Notes under the pieces: generated by a model
What the model saw: only the letters and a program-made list of their open reading frames with translations
What the model was told of the DNA's origin: nothing
Database searches by the model: none
Part shown: positions 46,506 through 55,250 of the stretch, piece by piece
Layout: every line of letters begins with the position of its first letter
How positions within the stretch are numbered: position 1 is the first letter of the stretch
Source: Gilliamella sp. wkB178
GTDB taxonomy: Bacteria; Pseudomonadota; Gammaproteobacteria; Enterobacterales; Orbaceae
Length of the DNA: 64,000 nucleotides
Direction of reading: 5' to 3'
NCBI RefSeq assembly: GCF_001690705.1
Contig: NZ_LZGK01000013.1
Coordinates: forward strand, 62,001 to 126,000
Position numbers and translations under genes: made by a program

Positions 46506-46514
46506 CCCCCCCCC
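46506..46514 (+). repeat. C9 homopolymer between fabR and the hydrolase gene
   Basis: Nine consecutive C beginning 4 bases after the fabR stop and 181 bases before the next ATG. It is exceptional in this AT-rich sequence. Confidence 0.85.
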
Positions 46515-46695
46515 ATTTTTATACTCAAACGTATACTTCTCAGGAAACATCTTTACAAACATTAGTCCTTATATACTTCTACTTATTAATTTATCTAGTA
46601 TTATTTGTCCAAAATACCTGCTATTCTCATTTTTTATGAATATTCCTGAATTGTCTAGTTCGGATTAACCTTTTGTTTAAAATGGAATTAATCTT

Positions 46696-47733
46696 ATGAT
46701 TAAATTACTTTTGCTGTTTAATACCTTAATTTTTTGTTTTCCACTTGTTACTTATGCATCCTTCTATGTTGGTTTTAAGGAAATTAATTTAGATGACGAA
46801 GGTGGTCGACCTTTAAACATTGCGGTATGGTATCCAGCCGAACATGTTGGAAAAACAATAGTTTTAGAAGAGAATGCCGTTTTTTATGGTCAAGAGGTAA
46901 TAGCCAATAGTAAACCGTTATTAAGTGGTAATAAATATCCATTAATTGTTTTTTCACATGGTTATGGCGGTAGTTGGCGTAATTTAAGTTGGTTAGCTTA
47001 TGAATTAACTAGTCAAGGATATATTGTGGCAGCCCCTAATCATCCTGGTACCACCTTTTTAAATCGAGATCTAAAACAAGCTACTCAATTATGGCAACGT
47101 CCGCGAGATTTAAGTAGAACTATTGATGCTATAAGCTTGGATCAGGATTTAGCTAGTTATATAGATATGAATAAAATTGCGGCAGTAGGACATTCTCTGG
47201 GAGGATGGACAGTCATTGCGCTTGCAGGAGGTAGATTTAATACTGCACAATTTAAACAAGACTGCATGACTCATTCGAAGTTAAAGGCATGCCAGGTGGT
47301 GACCGAACTCGGATTGGATAACCCTGAATTAAATATGAGTATGATAGACCCACGTATAAAAGCTATTATTACTCTAGATGCCGGGTTAGTTAGAGGATTT
47401 ACAGCTGAAAGTTTGCAAAAAATTGATATTCCTTCTTTAGTTATTGGCGCAGGGATTGATGTTGGCGATATGGCTGTTGAACTAGAATCTGGCTATTTAC
47501 AACAATTTCTTACCAAACCATTGTCGACTTATGTTGTGATCCCTAATGCTATGCATTTCAGCTTTATACAAGAGTGTAAACCTGGCGCAGTAGCTTTATT
47601 GAATAAAGAAAGCGAGGGTGATGGGATTATTTGTCAAGATGGTGGTACTCGGGAAAGAGCGGAAATTCATCGCGAACTTAGTTACCTTATTATTGGTTTT
47701 TTGGCTACTACAATGATGAGTATTATAAATTAG
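46696..47733 (+). CDS. secreted alpha/beta hydrolase of the dienelactone hydrolase / PAF-acetylhydrolase type
   Basis: Predicted 345 residues with a signal peptide (MIKLLLLFNTLIFCFPLVTYA), so periplasmic or exported. The fold shows NIAVWYPA, the oxyanion region IVFSHGYGGSW, the nucleophile elbow VGHSLGG (Ser), an Asp region (ITLDAGLVRGF), and NAMHFSF as the catalytic His. This is the COG4188-type predicted dienelactone hydrolase. Four Cys (DCMTH, KACQ, QECKP, IICQD) could form disulfides. Substrate is unknown; small esters or lipids are possible. It is separated from fabR by 194 bases that include a C9 tract. Confidence 0.82.
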   Translation: MIKLLLLFNTLIFCFPLVTYASFYVGFKEINLDDEGGRPLNIAVWYPAEHVGKTIVLEENAVFYGQEVIANSKPLLSGNKYPLIVFSHGYGGSWRNLSWLAYELTSQGYIVAAPNHPGTTFLNRDLKQATQLWQRPRDLSRTIDAISLDQDLASYIDMNKIAAVGHSLGGWTVIALAGGRFNTAQFKQDCMTHSKLKACQVVTELGLDNPELNMSMIDPRIKAIITLDAGLVRGFTAESLQKIDIPSLVIGAGIDVGDMAVELESGYLQQFLTKPLSTYVVIPNAMHFSFIQECKPGAVALLNKESEGDGIICQDGGTRERAEIHRELSYLIIGFLATTMMSIIN

Positions 47734-47744
47734 CGAAGTATATA

Positions 47745-47780
47745 ATTACTGCGGCAAAAGCCGCAGTAATTTGTAGTTTT
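47745..47780. terminator. bidirectional terminator between hydrolase and pntB
   Basis: ATTACTGCGGC (47745-47755), loop AAAA, GCCGCAGTAAT (47760-47770), a perfect 11-bp GC-rich stem between convergent genes. Tail TTGTAGTTTT on plus. Confidence 0.85.
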
Positions 47781-47798
47781 GATATAGCGTTTTCACTA

Positions 47799-49193
47799 TT
47801 ATAAATTTTGTAATACTTTTTCAACACTATCTTTGGCATCACCAAATAGCATATAACTATTTTCTTTAAAGAATAGTGGATTTTGTACACCAGCATAACC
47901 AGTATTCATTGAACGTTTAGAAATAATAACGGTTTTAGCTTTCCAAACTTCAAGAACAGGCATCCCCGCGATTGGACTATTAGGATCTTCTTCAGCGGCT
48001 GGATTTACCGTATCATTGGCACCAATAACCCAAACAACATCAGTATCAGGGAAGTCATCATTGATTTCATCCATTTCTAACACGATATCATAAGGTACTT
48101 TGGCTTCAGCTAGTAATACATTCATATGACCAGGTAAACGCCCAGCAACAGGGTGAATACCAAATCTTACTTCAATACCCATAGAGCGAAGTTTTTCAGT
48201 AATATTGCTAACTGCACCTTGAGCTTGTGCCACAGCCATTCCGTAACCTGGAACAATAATTACTGAACGTGCTTCTTTCAAGGTTTGTGCTACATCAGCT
48301 GGTTGGATTTCACGATATTCACCTTGTTCTTCATCAGATGAACTGGCTGAGCTACCATCACTACCAAAACCACCGGCAATAACACTAATAAATGAACGAT
48401 TCATTGCTTTACACATAATATAAGAAAGAATCGCCCCTGAAGAACCGACTAAGGCACCGGTAACAATTAACAAATCGTTTCCTAGCATGAAACCTGCGGC
48501 AGCAGCAGCCCAACCAGAATAAGAGTTAAGCATTGAAATAACCACCGGCATATCGGCACCACCAATTGATGCTACTAAGTGTAGACCAAATACTAATGCA
48601 ATTATGGTCATGACCAATAAACTAATAAGTGCACCAGCGCCAGATTGTACATTGATAAAGGTAAACATTAGTAGGATTGAAACTACGATAGCCGCTAAGT
48701 TCCAGTAATGTTTATGGGGGATAGATAAAGGTTTTGAACTAATACGACCATTTAACTTACCAAAGGCTACCACAGAACCAGAGAAGGTTACGGCACCAAT
48801 AAATATACCCACAAAAATTTCCACTAAATGCACAGTAAGTTCACTAGGTGGGAAAGAGGATATATGTGGATCTAAAAAGCTATTAAAGCCAACCAGAACG
48901 GCAGCCATCCCTACAAAACTGTGAAGTAATGCCACTAATTCTGGCATTTGGGTCATCTCTACTTTTTTAGCTAGGTATAAACCAATTGCAGCGCCAATAA
49001 TCATCGCAATAATGATCCAGTGTAATCCGCCATGGATACTAGCAATTGCCGCGATAAGAGCAATTGCCATACCAATCATACCGTAAATATTACCTGATTT
49101 TGCTGACTCTTGGTTTGAAAGTCCACGTAAGCTAAAAATAAAAAGTAATGCAGCAATTACATAGGCTGCTTGAATAATTCCATGACTTAACAT
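47799..49193 (-). CDS. pntB: NAD(P) transhydrogenase subunit beta
   Basis: Membrane plus NADP(H)-binding subunit of proton-translocating transhydrogenase. Predicted 464 residues (E. coli 462). The first 260 residues are eight or nine membrane segments; the C-terminal domain III carries the NADP site [17 protein letters not shown] and [19 protein letters not shown]. It begins 17 bases after pntA. Confidence 0.98.
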   Translation of the reverse strand: MLSHGIIQAAYVIAALLFIFSLRGLSNQESAKSGNIYGMIGMAIALIAAIASIHGGLHWIIIAMIIGAAIGLYLAKKVEMTQMPELVALLHSFVGMAAVLVGFNSFLDPHISSFPPSELTVHLVEIFVGIFIGAVTFSGSVVAFGKLNGRISSKPLSIPHKHYWNLAAIVVSILLMFTFINVQSGAGALISLLVMTIIALVFGLHLVASIGGADMPVVISMLNSYSGWAAAAAGFMLGNDLLIVTGALVGSSGAILSYIMCKAMNRSFISVIAGGFGSDGSSASSSDEEQGEYREIQPADVAQTLKEARSVIIVPGYGMAVAQAQGAVSNITEKLRSMGIEVRFGIHPVAGRLPGHMNVLLAEAKVPYDIVLEMDEINDDFPDTDVVWVIGANDTVNPAAEEDPNSPIAGMPVLEVWKAKTVIISKRSMNTGYAGVQNPLFFKENSYMLFGDAKDSVEKVLQNL

Positions 49194-49210
49194 TATTTAT
49201 ATTCTCCTTT

Positions 49211-50743
49211 TTATTTGCCACGTTGGAACATTTTCAACATTCTTTGGGTAACAAAGAATCCACCAAAAATATTAATACTAGCAATTAAAATAGCGATAAA
49301 AGCAATTGCTGTGGTTAAGCCACTATCATCACCAATCTGTAATATTGCCCCGACTAATATAATACCGGAAATAGCATTGGTAACAGACATTAAAGGAGTA
49401 TGCAGTGAATGTGTAACATTCCATACTACGTAATAACCAACTACACATGATAAAGCAAATACAGTGAAATGCCCTAAAAAGCTTTCCGGAACAGAATTAG
49501 CTAACCAGAAATAGGCAATGATAATTAGCGCTAAAATACCAAACTTCTTACGCGGATCCATCGGTTTTGGCTCAGCTTTAACAATTGGAGCAGCAGCTTT
49601 CTTTTGTGGTTGTGCTGAAACTTGAATTGGTGGAGCAGGCCAAGTAATTTCTTTATCTTTAACTACGGTTACGCCGCGAATTACAACATCTTCAAAGTTA
49701 ATATTAATATTGCCATCTTTTTCTTTAGTAAGAAGTTTTAATAAGTTAACAATATTGGTACCATAAAGCTGTGAAGCTTGCGCTGGCATACGATTAGCTA
49801 AATCAGTATAACCTACAATTTTTACATTGTTGTCGGTTTCGAAAACTTCACCTGGTTTAGTTAACTCACAGTTACCACCAGTTAAGGCTGCCAAATCGAC
49901 AATCACACTGCCAGGTTTCATTGATGCAACCATTTCTTTGGAAATAAGTTTTGGCGCTGGTTTACCTGGGATTAATGCAGTGGTAATGATGATATCTACA
50001 TCTTTGGCTTGCGCTGCAAATAGTGCCATTTCAGCTTCAATAAATGCTGCTGACATCTGTTTGGCATAACCATCACCAGAACTGGCGTCTTCTTTAAAAT
50101 CTAATTCTAAAAAGTCAGCACCCATACTGTTGATTTGTTCGGCAACCTCAGGACGGGTATCAAAAGCACGAACAATAGCGCCAAGGCTAACTGCCGCCCC
50201 AATTGCCGCAAGGCCGGCAACACCAGCACCAATAACGAGTACTTTAGCTGGTGGTACTTTACCGGCAGCAGTGACTTGGCCAGTAAAAAAACGACCAAAT
50301 TGGTTAGCAGCTTCAATTACCGAGCGATAACCGGCAATATTAGACATTGAACTTAATGCATCAAGTGATTGAGCACGTGAAATACGTGGCACACAATCCA
50401 TCGCCATTACAGTTATATTTTTAGCTGCAAGCTTTTCTAACAATTCTTTATGTTGGGCAGGATAAATATAGCTAATAAGAGTTGAACCTTCTTTCATTAT
50501 AGCTATTTCATCATCCATCGGAGCATGAAACTTCAATATTAAATCATTTTGCCAAATATCATGGGTGTTTTGAATTGTGGCTCCAGCATCAATGAAAGCT
50601 TGATCTTCAAAATGAGCAGCATGTCCAGCACCTTGTTCTACTGAAACTGTAAAACCAAGTTTTAATAGTTGACCAACGGTTTGTGGGGTTGCCGCAACTC
50701 TAGCTTCATTGGTTAACCGTTCTTTAGGTATACCTATACGCAT
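49211..50743 (-). CDS. pntA: NAD(P) transhydrogenase subunit alpha
   Basis: NAD(H)-binding subunit; with PntB it makes NADPH at the expense of the proton gradient. Predicted 510 residues, equal to E. coli. Domain I has the Rossmann motif [17 protein letters not shown] and the N-terminal [17 protein letters not shown]. The C-terminal part has four membrane segments. It is first in the pntA-pntB operon. The soluble transhydrogenase gene sthA is absent from its usual place beside oxyR. Confidence 0.98.
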   Translation of the reverse strand: MRIGIPKERLTNEARVAATPQTVGQLLKLGFTVSVEQGAGHAAHFEDQAFIDAGATIQNTHDIWQNDLILKFHAPMDDEIAIMKEGSTLISYIYPAQHKELLEKLAAKNITVMAMDCVPRISRAQSLDALSSMSNIAGYRSVIEAANQFGRFFTGQVTAAGKVPPAKVLVIGAGVAGLAAIGAAVSLGAIVRAFDTRPEVAEQINSMGADFLELDFKEDASSGDGYAKQMSAAFIEAEMALFAAQAKDVDIIITTALIPGKPAPKLISKEMVASMKPGSVIVDLAALTGGNCELTKPGEVFETDNNVKIVGYTDLANRMPAQASQLYGTNIVNLLKLLTKEKDGNININFEDVVIRGVTVVKDKEITWPAPPIQVSAQPQKKAAAPIVKAEPKPMDPRKKFGILALIIIAYFWLANSVPESFLGHFTVFALSCVVGYYVVWNVTHSLHTPLMSVTNAISGIILVGAILQIGDDSGLTTAIAFIAILIASINIFGGFFVTQRMLKMFQRGK

Positions 50744-50786
50744 TGCGTTACATCCTTATGTTAAAGTGAATTTATATATGGTAATG

Positions 50787-50795
50787 ATTCTAGCA
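50787..50795 (-). promoter_or_regulatory. extended -10 promoter of pntAB
   Basis: Minus strand TGCTAGAAT, a TGn-extended -10, about 44 bases before the pntA ATG. A CTGACA lies further upstream but too close for a standard spacer. Confidence 0.4.
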
Positions 50796-51018
50796 TAAAT
50801 TACTGTCAGTGCGAGTAGGTAATTATTTTTTTATGATTGCAGTTTTATTATTATTTTTAATAATAAGTCAATTTTTACTTTTCTAATGAGTTTAAGAATT
50901 TCTGTCATTCTTTGCATCTTATGTTATAGAGCGTTAATATGCTTTAAGTATGCCATTTTACTAATGTCTTAATTTAAAATGGTTAACCAATCGAAATAAT
51001 AGATAAAAGGAAATAAAA

Positions 51019-51975
51019 ATGACTAATCAACCTAAAAAAATTATTTTAGATTGTGACCCCGGTCATGATGATGCGATTGCAATTTTATTAGCATATGGTA
51101 ATCCTAATATTGAATTATTAGCCGTAACCACAGTAGTAGGAAATCAAACATTAGAAAAAGTAACCCGTAATGCTTTATCGGTTGCTCGTATTGCCAACAT
51201 TACCAATGTTCCTTTTGCTGCTGGTGCTGTAAGGCCGTTAGTTAGGAATGTTGAAACTGCGCCGGATATTCATGGTGATACTGGCTTAGATGGGCCGACA
51301 TTGCCGCAACCAACTTTACAATTAGATCCAAGGCATGCTATTGATTTGATTATTGATACAATAATGTCTCATCCACCCAAAACAATAACTATTGTTCCAA
51401 CTGGAGGTTTGACTAATATCGCTATGGCCGCGCGGAAAGAACCGAAGATTGTTGAACGAGTAAAGGAAGTGGTGTTAATGGGGGGCGGTTATCATGTTGG
51501 TAATTGGAGTGCAGTGGCTGAATTTAATATAAAGATTGATCCAGAAGCAGCGCATATTGTTTTTAATGAGAAATGGCCAGTTACTATGGTTGGACTAGAT
51601 CTTACTCATCAGGCATTAGCTACCCCAGAAGTGATTGAGAAGATAGCGGCGATAAAAACCAAACCAGCTAAGTTTGTCCTTGAATTATTGGCCTTTTTTG
51701 GCAAGATGTATAAACAAGCCCAAGGCTTCACTTATCCTCCGGTTCACGATCCTTGTGCAGTAGCTTATGTGATTAATCCTGATTTAATTCAAACTCAACG
51801 AGTTCCTGTTGATATTGAATTAACCGGTACTCTTACTTTAGGCATGACTGTGGCTGATTTTCGTTTCCCAGCAGATGAAAACTGCCATACACAAGTGGCG
51901 ACCAAATTAGATCATGCTGGTTTTTGGAACTTAATCGTTGATGCTTTACAACGTATTGGAGAAGTAAATATATAA
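51019..51975 (+). CDS. ribonucleoside hydrolase (RihA/RihB type)
   Basis: Cleaves ribonucleosides to base plus ribose in salvage. Predicted 318 residues. The calcium-binding DCDPGHDDA at the N-terminus is the family hallmark, and VLMGGGYHVGNWSAVAEFNIKIDPEAA and VHDPCAVAYVI complete the site. The sequence is between E. coli RihA and RihB, nearer RihA by eye in the GLDLTH and PVHDPC parts, suggesting pyrimidine preference, but this is uncertain so no symbol is given. AGGAAA precedes the ATG. Single gene with its own terminator. Confidence 0.92.
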   Translation: MTNQPKKIILDCDPGHDDAIAILLAYGNPNIELLAVTTVVGNQTLEKVTRNALSVARIANITNVPFAAGAVRPLVRNVETAPDIHGDTGLDGPTLPQPTLQLDPRHAIDLIIDTIMSHPPKTITIVPTGGLTNIAMAARKEPKIVERVKEVVLMGGGYHVGNWSAVAEFNIKIDPEAAHIVFNEKWPVTMVGLDLTHQALATPEVIEKIAAIKTKPAKFVLELLAFFGKMYKQAQGFTYPPVHDPCAVAYVINPDLIQTQRVPVDIELTGTLTLGMTVADFRFPADENCHTQVATKLDHAGFWNLIVDALQRIGEVNI

Positions 51976-52030
51976 TTTCAAGAAGTCACGCAGAATACAT
52001 ATTAGAGCTTATAGAGTGATATTTTATTAA

Positions 52031-52063
52031 AAAAACGAGATCACTTTAGTATCTCGTTTTTAT
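52031..52063. terminator. bidirectional terminator after the nucleoside hydrolase
   Basis: AAAAACGAGAT (52031-52041), 9-base loop, ATCTCGTTTTT (52051-52061). Perfect 11-bp stem with T-runs on both strands, between convergent genes. Confidence 0.9.
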
Positions 52064-52101
52064 TATAACTTTTTAAATTATCATGTTAACAAAAAAATTG
52101 T

Positions 52102-52827
52102 TTAATCTTCTTCTGGCATTAACGTAAAGGTTAAAGTAGTGAAGAATTTGTCTTGAGTTGCTAACTTACTGTCTTTAATTGGAAAGCCAATTTCAACACC
52201 AATAATATTCAGTCCTTGATTTGGTACTGTGATCGAAGCTTCACCTTTAGCATCAGTTTTAATGGTTTTATCTAAATTACTTACTACATCAATAATAACC
52301 GGCGTATCTGCTAGTGGTTTGCCATCTTTATAAACTGTGATTGGTAAATTATCACCGCGTTTTAATTTCGTTGGATCAACCTTTGGTACTATTTGTAGTG
52401 GAATATTCTCGATCATCTTAGGTTGATTAACTGAGGCTAAGTAATTGACACTGTATTTGATCGCATGCGTACCATTGGTAGCACCAGCAACTTTATCCAT
52501 CGGTAAATTTACATATTTACCTTGCGCATTTTTGCTCCAATAACCATAATCAAACGCTATGGTAACAACTGCTGTTTTGTCTGTTGGTTCAACTGTCACA
52601 TAATTGCTATGTGCTTTGTGTTGAATTGAAATTGCTGACCAATCACTCGTATAAGCATTGATTTGCTTAATATTTTCAGCTTTATAGCCATTATCTAAAG
52701 GGCCTTCTCCTAACACAATTTGTTTTTGATCTACACGGTTAGCAATCCAGATACCATGTGCAGAAACCGTTTGCGAAACCATTCCAACCAAACTGCCTGT
52801 TAATATAAATACGAATATTTTACGCAT
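52102..52827 (-). CDS. DUF4198 periplasmic protein, iron-regulated
   Basis: Predicted 241 residues with a signal peptide (ends TVSA) leaving an N-terminal His (HGIWIANR). The mature protein is two beta domains, the second (about 150-240, LPITVYKDGKPLADTPVIIDV ... TDAKGEASITVP) Ig-like. DUF4198 proteins are periplasmic and often encoded with metal uptake systems (nickel, cobalt, iron), where the free N-terminal His after signal cleavage may bind metal. Here a Fur box lies on its promoter, so iron limitation should induce it. It is a single gene with no transporter beside it. A role in iron or metal binding or delivery is inference. Confidence 0.82.
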   Translation of the reverse strand: MRKIFVFILTGSLVGMVSQTVSAHGIWIANRVDQKQIVLGEGPLDNGYKAENIKQINAYTSDWSAISIQHKAHSNYVTVEPTDKTAVVTIAFDYGYWSKNAQGKYVNLPMDKVAGATNGTHAIKYSVNYLASVNQPKMIENIPLQIVPKVDPTKLKRGDNLPITVYKDGKPLADTPVIIDVVSNLDKTIKTDAKGEASITVPNQGLNIIGVEIGFPIKDSKLATQDKFFTTLTFTLMPEED

Positions 52828-52846
52828 ATCTTTACCTCTTTTTTGT

Positions 52847-52865
52847 GATAATGATAATCATTATT
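52847..52865 (-). promoter_or_regulatory. Fur box
   Basis: GATAATGATAATCATTATT matches the 19-base Fur consensus at 18 positions. It covers the -10 and presumed start of the DUF4198 promoter, 20 bases before the start codon. Confidence 0.9.
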
Positions 52866-52887
52866 ATTATGTGTTAGTAAATGTCAA
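52860..52887 (-). promoter_or_regulatory. sigma-70 promoter of the DUF4198 gene
   Basis: Minus strand: perfect TTGACA (52887-52882), 16-base spacer, AATAAT (52865-52860, 5 of 6). The -10 lies wholly inside the Fur box. Confidence 0.65.
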
Positions 52888-53074
52888 GATATATATGCAC
52901 AAAAACCAACCATTATTTATACTTGTAAATGAGATATTTATCATCAATAAAGTAAAGCTACTTTCAACATAAGTTAATGTAAAACTTATATGCTTATAGT
53001 TGATAATAAATCTTAAACTTAGCTATTTTTAACTACTACAATTTGTTATATAATCGACGATATTTTGTCTTTAG

Positions 53075-53088
53075 CACAATATATTGTG
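53075..53088. promoter_or_regulatory. perfect palindrome upstream of mukF
   Basis: CACAATATATTGTG, a 14-base perfect palindrome 56 bases before the mukF ATG and about 20 bases after a TATAAT (53049-53054) that could be the -10. No known regulator site matches clearly. The rest of the 317-base DUF4198-mukF spacer holds only the Fur region and AT-rich sequence. Confidence 0.4.
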
Positions 53089-53144
53089 TTGCGCGTATTG
53101 TTTATAAGGTACTGTTGTTAAGTGCCTTTAACTAAGGAACCGCT

Positions 53145-54467
53145 ATGATGGATTTTTCCCAATCAGTGCCAGAACTGGTCTCTTGGGCAAAAAAGAATGA
53201 TTTTTCGATTACTTTACCGGTCGAAAGGCTCGCCTTTTTGTTGGCGATTGCTGTTTTAAATAGCGAACGATTTGATGGTGAAATGACCGAGTCTGAATTA
53301 GTTGATGGTTTTAGGCATGTGTCACAGGTTTTTGCGCAAAGTGAAGATACCATTACGGTGCGAGCTAATAATGCAATTAATGATTTAGTCCGCCAACGCC
53401 TAATTACTCGCTTTGCAAGTGAAATGACAGATGGATTTTCAATCTACCGATTAACTCCACTAGGTATTGGCATTACCGATTATTATATTCGTCAGCGTGA
53501 ATTTTCAACTTTACGGTTATCCATTCAACTTTCTATTGTTGCTCAAGAATTAAAACGGGCAGCCGATGCAGCACTTGAAGGTGGTGATGATCTACATTGG
53601 CACCGCAATGTGTTTGCGCCTTTGAAATATTCAGTTGCAGAAATTTTTGACAGTATTGATATTACCCAGCGAGTAATGGATGAACAACAAACTGATGTAA
53701 AAGAAAATATCTCAGCATTGTTAAGCCAAGATTGGCAAGCAGCCATTAGTAGTTGTGAAGGATTACTTACCGAAACATCACAAACGTTACGAGAACTACA
53801 AGACACATTAGATGCTGCAGGTGATAAACTACAAGCAAGTTTACTCTTGATTCAAGATGCTACTTTAGATGTTCCTGATCTTGATAAAATCAACAATGTA
53901 GTCATTGATTTACAAGCAAAACTCGACCGAATTATTGGCTGGGGCCAAAAAGCCATTGACCTATGGATAGGTTATGATCGCCATGTTCACAAATTCATAC
54001 GTACTGCAATTGATTTAGATAAGAATCGCGTTTTTTCGCAACGACTGCGTAAATCAATTCAGGGTTATTTTGATTTACCATGGTCGCTTTCTTTTGCTAA
54101 TGCTGATCGCTTACTGGATATGCGTGATGAGGAACTTGCTTTGCATGAAGCGGAGGTTACCGGTGAATTACCTTCAGAACTTGAATTTGAAATGATTGAA
54201 GAGATTCAAGAACATATTATTGCTCATATTGAACAAAATTTATTAATCTTCAAACAGGAAAATAAACCATTGGATATGAGCATTGCCATTCGTAACTATT
54301 TGAATCAGTTCCCACGGGAACAACACTTTGATATTGCAAGGTTATTTATTGATCAAGCTATTCGTTTAGGTATTTCCGAAGATGATTTGCTTGGTATTCC
54401 TGCCGAATGGAAACTTATTAACGATTATGGGGCTAAGGTGCAAGCACATGTCATCGACAGATACTAA
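53145..54467 (+). CDS. mukF: chromosome partition kleisin MukF
   Basis: Kleisin subunit of the MukBEF condensin that organises the chromosome. Predicted 440 residues, as in E. coli. N-terminal winged helix ([31 protein letters not shown]), central helical bundle that binds the MukB neck, and C-terminal winged helix ending [13 protein letters not shown]. Two ATGs (53145 and 53148) are possible. It overlaps mukE by 20 bases. Confidence 0.97.
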   Translation: MMDFSQSVPELVSWAKKNDFSITLPVERLAFLLAIAVLNSERFDGEMTESELVDGFRHVSQVFAQSEDTITVRANNAINDLVRQRLITRFASEMTDGFSIYRLTPLGIGITDYYIRQREFSTLRLSIQLSIVAQELKRAADAALEGGDDLHWHRNVFAPLKYSVAEIFDSIDITQRVMDEQQTDVKENISALLSQDWQAAISSCEGLLTETSQTLRELQDTLDAAGDKLQASLLLIQDATLDVPDLDKINNVVIDLQAKLDRIIGWGQKAIDLWIGYDRHVHKFIRTAIDLDKNRVFSQRLRKSIQGYFDLPWSLSFANADRLLDMRDEELALHEAEVTGELPSELEFEMIEEIQEHIIAHIEQNLLIFKQENKPLDMSIAIRNYLNQFPREQHFDIARLFIDQAIRLGISEDDLLGIPAEWKLINDYGAKVQAHVIDRY

Positions 54468-55248
54468 AGATTTTGAAACAGAAGAAACGGCTCATCATCT
54501 TGATGAAGTCATGGGGCGCATAGCTGCTAGCTCGCAAGCGTCTATTGATAAATATATGCCAATTAAGTTGGCACAAGCCATTGCTAATCCAATTTTCCCT
54601 GAACTTGATAGTTTACTTCGTGCAGGGCGTCATATTGGTATTGATGAACTAGATCATCATGCTTTTTTAATGGATTTCCAAGCTGAACTCGAACAATTTT
54701 ATCAACGTTATAACGTCGAATTAATTCGTGCTCCTGAAGGTTTTTTCTATTTACGTCCGCGTTCAACTACATTAATTGCTCGTTCAGTTTTGTCAGAATT
54801 GGATATGTTGGTAGGTAAGGTGCTGTGTTATTTATATTTAAGCCCGGAACGATTAGCACATGAAGGTATTTTTACCTTACAAGAATTATTTGATGAACTG
54901 GTTTCACTGGCTGACGAAAGCAAATTACTTAAATTAGTTAATCAACGTTCAACAGGTTCTGATCTTGATCGTCAAAAATTATTCGACAAAGTCAAAACGG
55001 CACTAAACCGTTTACGTCGGCTTGGTATGATCTTTTTTATTGTAGGCAATGACAGTAGCCGTTTTCGTATTAATGAATCGATATTTCGTTTTGGTGCCGA
55101 TGTTCGTAGTAGTGATGATGCTCAAGAAGCGCAATTGCGTTTAATTCGTGATGGTGAAGCCATTAAAATTGAGTCATCGCTTAGTTTAGATGATGAAAAT
55201 GGTAATGAAGAACAAGAAGATGATGACGTTAATGAGGAGATTGAATAA
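54448..55248 (+). CDS. mukE: chromosome partition protein MukE
   Basis: KITE subunit that bridges MukF. Predicted 266 residues from the ATG at 54448; the upstream part of the open frame overlaps mukF and is not homologous. About 30 extra residues ([27 protein letters not shown]) precede the conserved [28 protein letters not shown], so an internal start at the MPIKL or MGRIA Met is also possible. Acidic tail as usual. It is 2 bases from mukB. Confidence 0.95.
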   Translation: MSSTDTKDFETEETAHHLDEVMGRIAASSQASIDKYMPIKLAQAIANPIFPELDSLLRAGRHIGIDELDHHAFLMDFQAELEQFYQRYNVELIRAPEGFFYLRPRSTTLIARSVLSELDMLVGKVLCYLYLSPERLAHEGIFTLQELFDELVSLADESKLLKLVNQRSTGSDLDRQKLFDKVKTALNRLRRLGMIFFIVGNDSSRFRINESIFRFGADVRSSDDAQEAQLRLIRDGEAIKIESSLSLDDENGNEEQEDDDVNEEIE

Positions 55249-55250
55249 TC

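Noticed and set aside
49827-50350. Plus-strand frames of 66-80 residues antisense to pntA
   Set aside because: Shadows of the pntA coding sequence; compositional artefacts.
51478-51485. G6 run in the nucleoside hydrolase gene
   Set aside because: It encodes the conserved MGGG loop of the family, so it is explained by protein sequence and not a likely switch.
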